From Cellulomonas humilata (lineage in GTDB: Bacteria; Actinomycetota; Actinomycetes; Actinomycetales; Cellulomonadaceae), in contig NZ_JABMCI010000052.1 in the NCBI RefSeq assembly GCF_013359775.1, positions 1 through 64,000 of the forward strand: DNA of 64,000 bases. The letters run 5' to 3'. The notes beneath the pieces were generated by a model that worked only from the letters and a program-made list of their open reading frames with translations, was not told where the DNA came from and did no database searches. The translations under genes were made by a program, and so were the position numbers. Of this stretch, positions 55,995 to 64,000 are shown piece after piece. Within the stretch, counting starts at the first letter, position 1; each line of letters starts with the position of its first letter.

Positions 55995-56645
55995 ATGGTG
56001 CGACGGACCGGACTCATCGACACCGCGGTGGACGAGCTCCGCGGACGGATCGAGTCGGAGCAGTGGCCGGTCGGGGCACGCATCCCGCCCGAGCCCGCCC
56101 TGGTGGACCTCCTCGGCGTCGGCCGCAACACCGTGCGCGAGGCGGTGCAGTCCCTGGTGCACGCCGGGCTCCTCGAGCGGCGCCAGGGCTCCGGCACCTT
56201 CGTCGTCTCCCGGTACGAGCTCGCGGCCAGCATGGGCCGGCAGATCGGCGACGCCCGGCAGCGCGACGTCGTCGAGGTCCGACGAGCCCTCGAGGTCGAG
56301 GCCGCCCGCCTCGCCGCCCGGCGGCGGACCCCCGCGGACGCTGACGGTTTGCGCCTGCGTCGCGACGAACGCGCGGCGGCCTACCACGCGGGCGATCTCG
56401 AGGCGATGGTCGCCACCGACCTCGACCTGCACCGCGCGATCGTGCGCGCCGCCGCCAACCCCGTGCTGGTGACCCTGTACGAGAACCTGCTGGACGCCAT
56501 CGGCGAGAACATCCGGTTCAACTTCGTCACCGACACCCACGGGCACGACGCCCACGACGCCCTGGTCGAGGCCGTCGTGGCGGGCGACGACGGCAGGGCC
56601 GCCGACGAGACCACCCGGTACCTGTCCGCACTGCTGGGCGAGTGA
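55995..56645 (+). CDS. GntR-family regulator, FadR/FCD subfamily
   Basis: 216 aa. Winged helix-turn-helix (about 8-70, with GVGRNTVREAVQSLVHAGLLERRQGSGTFV split here over about 42-70) and an all-helical FCD ligand domain (about 90-210) with the metal-type Asp/His residues in ATDLDLHRAIVRAA. The 114-base gap to the MFS gene contains CGATCCGCAGATC, a candidate operator region. It probably controls that transporter. Confidence 0.9.
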   Translation: MVRRTGLIDTAVDELRGRIESEQWPVGARIPPEPALVDLLGVGRNTVREAVQSLVHAGLLERRQGSGTFVVSRYELAASMGRQIGDARQRDVVEVRRALEVEAARLAARRRTPADADGLRLRRDERAAAYHAGDLEAMVATDLDLHRAIVRAAANPVLVTLYENLLDAIGENIRFNFVTDTHGHDAHDALVEAVVAGDDGRAADETTRYLSALLGE

Positions 56646-56696
56646 GCCGCGGCTGGTAGTGTCGTGCTCCGCATGGACCCCCGGGTCCGGTGCCCG

Positions 56697-56769
56697 GCCC
56701 GCGTAGCTCAGTGGATAGAGCGTCTGCCTCCGGAGCAGAAGGTCGAAGGTTCGAGTCCTTTCGCGGGCA
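56697..56769 (+). tRNA. tRNA-Arg (anticodon CCG)
   Basis: 73-base cloverleaf. The acceptor GCCCGCG pairs with CGCGGGC, the D arm is GCTC/GAGC, the anticodon loop is CTCCGGA with CCG as the anticodon, and the T loop TTCGAGT closes on AAGG/CCTT. No CCA is encoded. tRNA 3' ends are common integration sites, and a mobile element appears to begin here. Confidence 0.95.
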
Positions 56770-56805
56770 CACATCAGTGCAGGTCAGAGCGTTAGACCCG
56801 GCCTC

Positions 56806-56835
56806 GTGCCAGATACGTGCCAGAAGAACTGGCAC
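56806..56835. promoter_or_regulatory. GTGCCAG repeats beside the tRNA, possible integrase arm sites
   Basis: GTGCCAG occurs at 56806-56812 and 56817-56823, 11 bases apart, and as its complement CTGGCAC at 56829-56835. Repeated short boxes beside an integration site resemble arm-type integrase sites. This is inference. Confidence 0.4.
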
Positions 56836-56842
56836 ACAGGGG

Positions 56843-57058
56843 CTACCGAGTACGCGCCCGTGGGCCAGCAACGGGCCGCAGGATCGCCTCGAGGTCTCCG
56901 CGACGAACCCTCACGAGCCGGCGGCCAACCCGTACGGCCTGCAGCTCGCCGTCAGCGATGAGCTTGCGCACGAATCGGTCGGTGACCTGCAGTTCTGCCG
57001 CGATCTCGGCGACGGAGACGAACTCCGGTCGCTGATCTCCTCTTGTTGGTGCGGACAT
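56843..57058 (-). CDS. xis: Excisionase-type helix-turn-helix protein
   Basis: 71 aa from an ATG with GGAGGAGG close upstream; a longer form from a GTG at 57115 that overlaps the relaxase stop is possible. The HTH_17/MerR-like domain FVSVAEIAAELQVTDRFVRKLIADGELQAVRVGRRLVR (split here across about 12-50) is typical of Xis proteins that direct excision of integrated elements. A partner integrase gene is not seen next to it. Confidence 0.8.
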   Translation of the reverse strand: MSAPTRGDQRPEFVSVAEIAAELQVTDRFVRKLIADGELQAVRVGRRLVRVRRGDLEAILRPVAGPRARTR

Positions 57059-57111
57059 GGTTCCTCCTCCGTCGAGCGCCGGTCGGCGCGGTCGGTCAGG
57101 CATCTCGAGCG

Positions 57112-59994
57112 TCACCACCGGTCCAGCACCGGCCCTTGTGTGGTCGGGCTGGGCGGGGGCATCGAGGGACGCGGCGCCATCTGTGGGCGCAGCGCCGGGA
57201 TGGCGGGTTGTCGGCTACTCGCAGGGACCGGCGGCTGCGGCGCCTCGGGGTGGTGTGTCGCCCAGGTCTCGGTGGCCGAGGTCTCGGCGTGGGTGGTGGC
57301 CAGGATCCGGTCGAGGACTTCGCGGGCGGTTGCGGTGTCGCCCGAGGGCAGGCAGTCGGCGTCGGGGCGGTCGGTGGCGACGTAGAGCCGGTTGAGGTGG
57401 CGGCCGCGGCTGAGGGCGACGTAGAGGTCTTCGCGGCCCATGCCGGCGGTGATGACCGTGTGGGTCTCGTCGACGGTCATCCCCTGGCTACGGGCCGTCG
57501 TGGTGGCGTACCCGAGCTCGACCGCCTCGGCCACGTACGTCGCCGGGAGCCGCACAGTCGCGCCAGCCGGCTCGTTGATGGGCTGGACGCGCAGGCCACC
57601 GTCCGGCAGAACTGCTGTGATCTGCCAGAGGTCGCCGTTGCGGACGAACCCGTCGCTGGTGCGTAGTCGCCGGTTGTTGCGGCGGGTGACGATTCGATCC
57701 CCGATGCCGCCGGTCAACCCGTCGCTCAGCGTGATGCCAGTGGTGCGGACCGTGCCGACGCGGATGCGTTCGGCGCGAGTGCGGGCGTTGAGCTCGCTGA
57801 CCGTGCGCCGATCCGCAGCCGCCAGAAGAACGGTCCGCCCCAACGCCTCAGATTCGGCGGCTGCGGCCAGGGCGTCGTCGAGCATGTCGTCGTGCGCGCC
57901 GTCGCTGACTCGCTCGTGCTGGACGTAGGCGTCCAGCGCGGCGGTGTCACCGTGACGGAGGTCGAGAGTGGCGCGGGCCTCCCACGGGTGGCTGAACCGC
58001 CACAGGGTGCGCAGTTCGGCGGTGGGACCCCGGCGGGCGAGCATCCCGAAAGCCCCGCCGGCGTCGACCGCGCCGCGTTGCAGGTGGTCGCCGACCAGCA
58101 GCACCTTCGCGTCGACCGCGGCCGCCTGCTCGACGAGAGCGGCCAGGGTGCGGGTGTCGGCCATGGAAGCTTCGTCGACGATGACGAGAGCACCGCGACG
58201 GAATCGCCACTGGTCCTGGGTTGCTACGAGAGCGTTGCGCCGCTGGTTCGCGTCACTGTGGTCCCAGTAGGTCGCTTCGGTGTCGGTGAGGGCGACCATC
58301 GCCCGCTGGTAGGCGACGGCCCGTCGCGCGGCGCCGTCGCCGACGGACTCGTAGATCCACTTGGCGGCGGTCTCGCATCGCGCACCCAGCGCCTCGGACA
58401 GCGTCGCAGCCGCACTGGCGGATGGTGCCAGTCCGACGACGTCGCCGCGGATCTGCCGCCAGGCGTCGGCCAGCGCCGCCAGTGTTGTGGTCTTCCCCGA
58501 GCCGGCCGGCCCGACGAGCACGTCCAGGGATCGCGTCGACAGTAGCGCGGCTTTGGCAGCGTCGCGCTGGTCGTCGCTCAGCTCGGCGAGTTGTCGGTCC
58601 GCGATGCGCTCGGCGAGTGGGTGGATGCCGATCGGGATGTCGGTCTCGGCCGCGTCCAAGAGGGTGCGCTCGGCCTGGAGGAGCTCAAGCGAGGTGAACG
58701 ACTCCTCCCCGACGCGGTGACGTGCCGACTCAGGGTCGTCGATGCGTAAGCACGCGGTTCCGGCCAGGGTCACGAGCTCGTTCGTCAATGCAAGCCGGTC
58801 CTCCGGAGACGCCAATCGCAACGTCATGGAGGAGCGCAACGCGGCGGCGCCGAGATTCCACGTCGACCACACCGAGCGGCGGGTGGAGACATCGTCGATG
58901 ACCTGGGCGACGATGACCGCGCGAACCTCGGGTCCGACATCGGCAGCTCGCAACGGGCGGCCGTAGGTCCCGGTCAAGGCACGAGCCGCCAGGTCGACCG
59001 GCTCGACACCGGTGAGCGTGCGGGCACGGTTCGCCCAGTCCGCCAACAGCTCCCGCAGCGCCCGGACGAGCTTGGGCGGCCGGGTCTCGCGGGTCAGATG
59101 CTGCCGCGCCCGGGTCGTCTCGACACGCGACGGTGCGCGACCGCGCCGCTCGGCGAACTGCTGAACCCATCGGTGCTCCGCGCAGTCGATCTGCTCCGAG
59201 CGGGTCGAGAACTCCGTCAGCAGATCCTCACCGACACCGTCGAGCTCGTACGCCGGGTTGCGCCGCTCCCCCCGGTCCCGCGACGACCAGGTCGCACCCA
59301 TCCGGCGGGCGACCTCGTCGGCGAGGAGGGCGTCGTACAACTGCGAGACGGTCACTGTGGCGGCATGCATCGTCCGACCATCCACGGACCGCCACGCGCC
59401 GTCGGGGCCCTGGACCTTGTTGGCGATGACGACGTGCGTGTGGAGATTCGGGTCGCCAGCGCGCGAGTCCCAGTGGTCGAACGCGGCCGCGATCATGCCG
59501 CGCGTTCGAACCTGCCGGCAGCCGGCCGCGCCAACCCGGGTCCGAATCACGGAGTGCTCCACGAAGCGCATCGCCGACGACAGCGCCGCCCGGTGCGCGT
59601 CGTAGAGCTTCCCCCGCGTCGACTCGTCCGCCAGACCCCACACGACTGACACCGACTTGGGCGCGGTGAAGGTCAGGTCGTAGCCCGCCACCGCGTGCCG
59701 ACCGTCTCCAGGTCTGATCTGCCGATAGGGCTTGCCGAGGGGCGTGCGCCCGATCGGGTCGCAGCCATCACGAAACACGTGCGCCATGGCCGTCTCGGTC
59801 ACGACGCTTCCGACCGGCAGGCCACTGGCACCCAGGGCGTCGAGGCCACGTCCCAGCCAGCGGCCAGCAGGGTTGCCGGTCTGCTCGTAGTACGCGGTGA
59901 GCGAGTCGGTGCCCGACAGGCCCGCGTCGCCGGCTGCAACGTTCCTGGTCAGGTACGTGTAGCCGTCGCCCACCGTCAACTTGTGCATCGACAT
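57112..59994 (-). CDS. MobF (TrwC/TraI-type) conjugative relaxase with helicase domain
   Basis: 960 aa. N-terminal relaxase (about 1-310): candidate Tyr35/36 in TAYYEQTG and the HUH histidines in DPNLHTHVV (His185, His187) with His174. The C-terminal RecD-like helicase has P-loop GPAGSGKTTT (about 495-504) and VIVDEASMAD. It nicks the origin of transfer and unwinds the strand. The ATG giving MSMHKLTV is preferred over upstream frames that carry no family match. Neither a coupling protein nor a secretion pore is present nearby, so it is probably mobilised by another element or is a remnant. Confidence 0.88.
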   Translation of the reverse strand: MSMHKLTVGDGYTYLTRNVAAGDAGLSGTDSLTAYYEQTGNPAGRWLGRGLDALGASGLPVGSVVTETAMAHVFRDGCDPIGRTPLGKPYRQIRPGDGRHAVAGYDLTFTAPKSVSVVWGLADESTRGKLYDAHRAALSSAMRFVEHSVIRTRVGAAGCRQVRTRGMIAAAFDHWDSRAGDPNLHTHVVIANKVQGPDGAWRSVDGRTMHAATVTVSQLYDALLADEVARRMGATWSSRDRGERRNPAYELDGVGEDLLTEFSTRSEQIDCAEHRWVQQFAERRGRAPSRVETTRARQHLTRETRPPKLVRALRELLADWANRARTLTGVEPVDLAARALTGTYGRPLRAADVGPEVRAVIVAQVIDDVSTRRSVWSTWNLGAAALRSSMTLRLASPEDRLALTNELVTLAGTACLRIDDPESARHRVGEESFTSLELLQAERTLLDAAETDIPIGIHPLAERIADRQLAELSDDQRDAAKAALLSTRSLDVLVGPAGSGKTTTLAALADAWRQIRGDVVGLAPSASAAATLSEALGARCETAAKWIYESVGDGAARRAVAYQRAMVALTDTEATYWDHSDANQRRNALVATQDQWRFRRGALVIVDEASMADTRTLAALVEQAAAVDAKVLLVGDHLQRGAVDAGGAFGMLARRGPTAELRTLWRFSHPWEARATLDLRHGDTAALDAYVQHERVSDGAHDDMLDDALAAAAESEALGRTVLLAAADRRTVSELNARTRAERIRVGTVRTTGITLSDGLTGGIGDRIVTRRNNRRLRTSDGFVRNGDLWQITAVLPDGGLRVQPINEPAGATVRLPATYVAEAVELGYATTTARSQGMTVDETHTVITAGMGREDLYVALSRGRHLNRLYVATDRPDADCLPSGDTATAREVLDRILATTHAETSATETWATHHPEAPQPPVPASSRQPAIPALRPQMAPRPSMPPPSPTTQGPVLDRW

Positions 59995-60293
59995 CACCGC
60001 GCCACCACCCCCACCGGAGCGACTCGAGCGGCGAGTGCTCCTGCAAGCAGGTGCGCCAGAAGATGCGCAACACGCGTCCTTGCCGCTCGATGACTTCTGA
60101 ACGGCCTGGGAATATGGCTGTTCACGCAGGCTCGACGTCATGCCGCCAGTGCTCACGCAACGCAGGCGTGAGCCCATGCCGTCAGGACTCGACCGCGACC
60201 GGCACGCCTCACGTTGGACCAGAAGGTGGAAGGCGCGCAGTTGCCGACCGGGATGGCGCTCCTCCATCGCGCACCCTCAACGATGATGGGCGG

Positions 60294-60713
60294 GTGACCG
60301 AAAACGCTGATGAGCGACCCGCGCTGGTGATCGACGGCAGCCGCTTCGACGACTTCGCGGGGTTCGCTCGAGAGTTCACGCGGTTGCTCGACAACTACTC
60401 GTGGGGCGGGAGCCTCGATGCCTTCAACGACATCCTGCGAGGCGGCTTCGGCACGCCGGAGGGTGACTGGACTCTGCGGTGGATCAACGCCGACCGCTCC
60501 CGAACCGCCCTGGGCTACGAGGCAACTGCGCTACGCCTCGAAGGGGTGCTGGCGACATGCCACATGACCAGCCGTGAACACGTTCGCGAACGCCTTGTGA
60601 TGGCCAACCGACGAGAAGGACCGACGCTATTCGACGAGATCGTCGAGATCATTCGCGTGCACGGGCTCGGCGGCGCCGAGGCCGACGACGGCGTCTCATT
60701 GGATCTCCGCTAG
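60294..60713 (+). CDS. Barstar-like protein
   Basis: 139 aa, GTG start with a poor ribosome site. Residues about 9-70 (VIDGSRFDDFAGFAREFTRLL, WGGSLDAFNDILRGGF, and WTLRWINADRSRTALGYEA, quoted in parts) are recognisably barstar-like: barstar inhibits the ribonuclease barnase. The C-terminal 60 residues differ and include a helical REHVRERLVMANRREGP. In such islands barstar-like genes serve as immunity proteins for RNase toxins, but no toxin is seen beside it. Confidence 0.7.
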   Translation: MTENADERPALVIDGSRFDDFAGFAREFTRLLDNYSWGGSLDAFNDILRGGFGTPEGDWTLRWINADRSRTALGYEATALRLEGVLATCHMTSREHVRERLVMANRREGPTLFDEIVEIIRVHGLGGAEADDGVSLDLR

Positions 60714-60833
60714 CCGCCCCGGGATGGTCTTGACGGCTGGGTACCGGTCAGCGGCTAAGGCGCTAGCCGGGGAGCGCTGCAAAGCGCCGACGAGAGCGGC
60801 CGAGTTCTGTCACACGTAGACGTTGGGGCACAA

Positions 60834-61514
60834 GTGGATGACCGGGAGATCATCACCTCCGTCGACGAGTACACGGGTGAGACCCAGGTGCGGATCGCAG
60901 CGACCCAGCTCGGACCGGAGTTCTCCAGAACCCAGGCTCAACGGATCGTCGCTGGTTGGGTGGACTTCTTCTCGGCCGGGCCCTCGTCGATCGAAGACCT
61001 GCAGTTCGTCACCCGTACACCGAAGCGGCTCTTCGACGCTCTGGCCGGGCAGACGCAACTTCGCCGACTCACGCTGAAGTGGGGCGACTACGAGGATCTC
61101 CACGCACTCACGGGCATGGCGCACCTGCTCGAGCTGCACCTCCGGGGAGCATCGAGTGTCCGCTCGATCGACCCACTAGCAGAGTTGACCTCAGTCGAGA
61201 CCTTGGAGATCGACTCCCTCCGCCACGCTCGTGTACTCGACGCAGTCGGGGCGATGGCGTCGGTACGGGACCTGGAGCTGGGCGGCGACTGGATGTCGAT
61301 GCGGGTCGCCCACGTCGAGTCGATCGGATTTCTCGCCGCGATGCCGCAGCTGGAGCGCCTGCGGCTTCACACCATGGTTGTCGACGATCTTGACTACTCG
61401 CCGCTCCTGTCGATCCCGAAGCTGAAGTCGCTTCGAGTGATGAAGGCGAGAGGGATGAGCCCCACCTATGAGGCACTCGAGGCGTCGCCCGCTTGGGACG
61501 ACCTCAACGCCTGA
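60834..61514 (+). CDS. Leucine-rich-repeat-like protein
   Basis: 226 aa, GTG start. Residues about 65-210 show successive units of about 23 residues with LxxLxL spacing (LRRLTLKWGDYEDL, LLELHLRGASSV, VETLEIDSLRHARV, VRDLELGG, LERLRLHTMVVDDL, LKSLRVMKARG). No signal peptide or membrane segment, so cytoplasmic. LRR-like proteins near barstar-like genes occur in immunity clusters, but the role here is unknown. Confidence 0.6.
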   Translation: MDDREIITSVDEYTGETQVRIAATQLGPEFSRTQAQRIVAGWVDFFSAGPSSIEDLQFVTRTPKRLFDALAGQTQLRRLTLKWGDYEDLHALTGMAHLLELHLRGASSVRSIDPLAELTSVETLEIDSLRHARVLDAVGAMASVRDLELGGDWMSMRVAHVESIGFLAAMPQLERLRLHTMVVDDLDYSPLLSIPKLKSLRVMKARGMSPTYEALEASPAWDDLNA

Positions 61515-61547
61515 CCCCCGGGCCGGCAGGTGACGCATTCTCGTCCT

Positions 61548-61769
61548 CTAGTCAGAGGTCGGGCTACGAAGGCGACCAATGGCCGACGCGACAGCCGCTT
61601 CCCAGTCGTGCCACTGAGCCGGGTCGAACGTTCCACCATCGGCTTGAAACTCGGTCCACGACAGAATCTGTTCGATGGTCTCGCGCCGCTCGGGAGGCTC
61701 GCGCTCGTTGAACTGGGCAAGGAAGCATCGCATCGCTTCAAACGCTTCGCGCGAGGTCAGGTCCGACAC
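61548..61769 (-). CDS. Small acidic immunity-like protein
   Basis: 73 aa from a GTG. EAFEAMRCFLAQFNERE followed by TFDPAQWHDWEAAVASAI matches, from memory, small acidic proteins seen as orphan immunity candidates beside polymorphic toxins. The frame runs further upstream without protein-like composition, so the GTG start is preferred. Opposite orientation to the two previous genes. Confidence 0.5.
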   Translation of the reverse strand: MSDLTSREAFEAMRCFLAQFNEREPPERRETIEQILSWTEFQADGGTFDPAQWHDWEAAVASAIGRLRSPTSD

Positions 61770-62149
61770 CCGCGCATCATCACATGGCGGCCGCCACCTA
61801 GTCGGAGGACTCCTGGTCGAGCGCGGAAGCGAAGTGATCGGCGACTCATCTTGCACTGCGTGGCACGGAGGACGGTGTCCTGGCGGCCAGCGACTCTCGG
61901 CCTGTCCGGCCCGCACCTCTGACGCCGACCTGCACGAAGGGCCGGGCGCCCTCCCCCTCTTGGTGGGGACCTCTGAGCGTCCTTTTCCTTCCGCCTGGGG
62001 TGCAGATGGGCGAAGACGTCGCCTTCACGCGCGCACTAGACCGAACGAGTGATATACACGCCTATTGCTCGGCTGGAGTCTTGAGTATAAATCACTCTTG
62101 TAACATCCCTCGTGACGCTCGAATGGTCGGGCAAGTGAAGGGTGGAAGC
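61770..62149. other. Intergenic region with AT-rich promoter-like segment
   Basis: No convincing gene in this 380-base stretch. The 62041-62110 part is the AT-richest of the area, with TATAAAT at 62086-62092, TTGCTC at 62065-62070, and an inverted repeat GAGTGAT/ATCACTC (62047-62053 and 62091-62097). It probably holds the promoter, perhaps with an operator, of the following secreted-protein gene. Confidence 0.45.
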
Positions 62150-64000
62150 GTGAGCAATCGGACAAAGCGATGGCCCGCGATGATGCGGGCAGGCAGTAGC
62201 GCGGCGGGTGTCGCATTGCTTGTCAGCGCAGCTTCGGCGGCGACGGGAAGTGAGGCAACCAGTGCGGCTCCCCCGGGGCTGGTGCAAAGTGCGTCAATCT
62301 CGACGCCCGCGCTTGCGCGAGTGATTGGGGGACCGACGTTAAGCGCAGCCAGCGGCGCCACAGCCAGCGCGCTGCCCTCAGCTAGTACCGCGTCGGTGTT
62401 CCTGGCTGCATCGGCGGACGAGCTTGCCTACGCCGTGGCGGCCGCCAATGCCTCCCAGACCAACACGATCGCGATCGTGGCGAGCTCAGGCAGCGATGGA
62501 GGCGCTGTCTTGGCGCAGCTCGCGCCTTTTGCTCCGGACACGATCAGGCTCGTTGGCAGACCCGCTAGTTTCTCGCCTTCGTTGCTCCAGTCACTCGCGG
62601 GGGCATACACGGTCGACGACGACCTCGTCGCCTCGACCCCGACGGGTTGGACGCTCGCAGCTACCGAACCCTCGCGCCGCGAACGCGTAGTCGTCGGAAA
62701 CACTACGATCGCGGGCTCTGTGGAGATCGCCACGACGCTGGCTGTCGCCACAGGCGCAGCCTTGCTCGTTCTCGATGGAACCGACGGTGGGACCGAGGTC
62801 TCTGCCATCCTCGACGACACCGCGAACACGCAGGTCACCATCGTGGGTGAGGGGGCGCTGACCGCAGCTGACGCGCTCGGCGAGTCAGCCGTGAACCGTG
62901 TGGTGAACATCCCCATCTCTGACCTGAACGGCGCCGAGCGCAACGTTGCCGCCCAGATCATCGGGGCGGGCGCTAGCGTCCGGAAGATTGTTGCCGCCCC
63001 GTCACGCAGCACTGCCTCGCTGGCATCAGCCGCGCGGATTGCCCGGGAGTTCGGCGCCGTCCCGATGAGCCAAGCCTCTGCCGTCACGTATGCCGGACTA
63101 CTCGCACAACCGATCACTGACGTGAGCAGCACGGGTGTCGGCGCGACGGAGACTCTTGCGGCCGCCGTTGAAGACGCACAACGCGTGTTCCCTGCCTTGC
63201 CGGCATGGAGAGTGACCGACACCGCTACGGGCGCAGACGACTTCTCGATCAGTTACACCGCGGTTCCGGGCGCAGCTACCTACACCGCGTATGACGGCTA
63301 CGGCGAGCCTGTGGCCTCTTCGAACACCACAACACTCGTCGTGCCTGGCGTTGCTAGCGCGGTGGCGATCGTCGCCGAATCAAGTTCGTTTGACTACCTC
63401 GGAACACTTCAGTACAAGGTGAACGAGTACCGCACAGAGGCCGACAGGCCGACTGCAGTCATCGCATCCACCTCGCAGGCGAGCAACAACTCCATAGTGT
63501 TCCTCGGCGCCGCGGGCCTCCCGCGACTTGTCACACGCACCGCCATCCCGATCACCGGCGAGATGCCCGATCCTGACAACACAACCACCGAAGTGGCGAT
63601 CACATGTGCGCCTACGTTCACGGACGATGTCCTGGACCCGACTTTGCAACATCAATACAACCTCGTCACTCTCAGCCAGAGCCCGACGGCGTGCGGGCAG
63701 CCGGGGTCTGCAGGTGATGCAGTCGTGCGCGACGTCGGCGGCGTCACCTTCCCTGCCACGGAGTATCCGATGCTGGGTGCCGAGCGCGCTAACGGGATCG
63801 CGGCATCGACCCCAGATGTGGATCGTGCGGCGTCGCGCTCGCTCGTCCAGCAGGCCATCGCAGCCAGGGCGAACGACACGGCCATCGGAGACAGCGGTAG
63901 GGCCTTCGCGCCAGGCGACGATTGGGCACCCATCCGCTTCCGCTATCAGGCGTTTATTCCGGAGACCATCCTGTGGGCCCCCGGAAGCACGGGATCGCTC
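62150..64000 (+). CDS. Large secreted protein, incomplete at window end
   Basis: At least 617 aa; the frame is open to the last base, so the C-terminus is outside the window. GTG start after GGTGGAAG; another GTG at 62135 is possible. The N-terminus (RTKRWPAMMRAG, then a hydrophobic GVALLVSAASAA) is a Sec signal peptide. The next 300 residues are an Ala/Thr/Ser-rich alpha/beta array of unknown type. A fibronectin-III-like stretch follows (about 365-420, FSISYTAVPGAATYTAYDG), and the visible end reads RFRYQAFIPETILW, like the start of a DUF3238-type domain. GC and codon use are lower than in the core genes, a sign of transfer. Such long exported proteins often carry a C-terminal toxin, which cannot be checked here. 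Confidence 0.7.
   Translation, partial: MSNRTKRWPAMMRAGSSAAGVALLVSAASAATGSEATSAAPPGLVQSASISTPALARVIGGPTLSAASGATASALPSASTASVFLAASADELAYAVAAANASQTNTIAIVASSGSDGGAVLAQLAPFAPDTIRLVGRPASFSPSLLQSLAGAYTVDDDLVASTPTGWTLAATEPSRRERVVVGNTTIAGSVEIATTLAVATGAALLVLDGTDGGTEVSAILDDTANTQVTIVGEGALTAADALGESAVNRVVNIPISDLNGAERNVAAQIIGAGASVRKIVAAPSRSTASLASAARIAREFGAVPMSQASAVTYAGLLAQPITDVSSTGVGATETLAAAVEDAQRVFPALPAWRVTDTATGADDFSISYTAVPGAATYTAYDGYGEPVASSNTTTLVVPGVASAVAIVAESSSFDYLGTLQYKVNEYRTEADRPTAVIASTSQASNNSIVFLGAAGLPRLVTRTAIPITGEMPDPDNTTTEVAITCAPTFTDDVLDPTLQHQYNLVTLSQSPTACGQPGSAGDAVVRDVGGVTFPATEYPMLGAERANGIAASTPDVDRAASRSLVQQAIAARANDTAIGDSGRAFAPGDDWAPIRFRYQAFIPETILWAPGSTGSL

Larger units (their letters stand above)
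56697..60267. mobile_element. Left end of an integrated element at tRNA-Arg
   Basis: The tRNA is followed at once by mobile-type genes: an excisionase-like protein and a MobF relaxase. No integrase, coupling ATPase, replication or conjugation pore gene is seen before 64000. The boundary at 60267 is only the end of the recognised backbone; the AT-richer cargo after it may belong to the same element. The right end is outside the window. Confidence 0.6.

Noticed and set aside
53004..56645. 1213-codon plus-strand frame that contains the GntR regulator
   Set aside because: The first 997 codons are antisense to argS and the MFS gene; only the last 216 residues are the regulator.
61846..62028. Short frames in the gap before the secreted-protein gene
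   Set aside because: No ribosome site, no protein-like composition and no conserved motif.

Overview
The window is a high-GC actinobacterial chromosome segment. The gene set points to the Micrococcales, probably close to Cellulomonas: a long Rho insert, NucS in place of MutSL, a DUF2550 gene directly after atpC, a Scy/DivIVA-like coiled-coil protein, a large plant-glycan glycosidase set, and many GTG starts with 4-base ATGA/GTGA overlaps. That placement is inference; no species can be named from the sequence alone.

Layout. 1-546: non-coding, visibly AT-richer than the rest. 547-4201 (minus): a three-gene set of a TPR/thioredoxin-fold protein, a lipoprotein and a proline-rich membrane protein. 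4421-7175 (plus): a Scy-like coiled-coil protein and a small unknown protein. 7296-9190 (plus): gluconate kinase and permease. 9187-11862 (minus): four overlapping genes (two alpha/beta hydrolases, a HAD phosphatase, a small zinc-site protein). 11892-11994: two tandem palindromic repeats.

12052-25698 is a sugar-utilisation locus: GH1 beta-glucosidase, GH31 alpha-xylosidase (YicI type), a LacI regulator, GH42 beta-galactosidase, two LplC/LplB-type permeases, a Tat-lipoprotein solute-binding protein and a GH3 enzyme. The activities match those needed to take apart xyloglucan oligosaccharides. A palindrome of form TCGAAnCGnTTCGA recurs at five places upstream of these genes and is the likely LacI operator. 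No transporter ATPase is encoded, so a shared one elsewhere is expected. The GH42 frame lacks a stop codon where its homology ends and runs on antisense to lacI.

25695-29366: nagA at the end of a TetR-led operon with two membrane proteins; TetR has a tandem palindrome at its start. 29393-39229 (minus): nucS, DUF2550, the ATP synthase operon (atpB-E-F-H-A-G-D-C), an AtpI-like protein and a WecA-type transferase. 39226-42198: tsaC, prmC, prfA, rpmE. 42355-45101: PPK2 and a LuxR-type two-component pair. 45264-47813: a DUF6326 protein facing rho. 48091-54593: thrB, thrC, hom, lysA, argS. 54624-56645: an MFS transporter with a divergent GntR regulator.

56697 to the end looks like an integrated element next to tRNA-Arg(CCG): an excisionase-type protein, a MobF (TrwC) relaxase, then AT-richer cargo (a barstar-like protein, a leucine-rich-repeat-like protein, a small acidic immunity-like protein, and a very large secreted protein that runs off the window). 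No integrase, coupling protein or replication gene is visible between the tRNA and the window end, so the element is either degraded or continues beyond the window. The cargo resembles an orphan immunity/toxin island and is the least explained part of the sequence.
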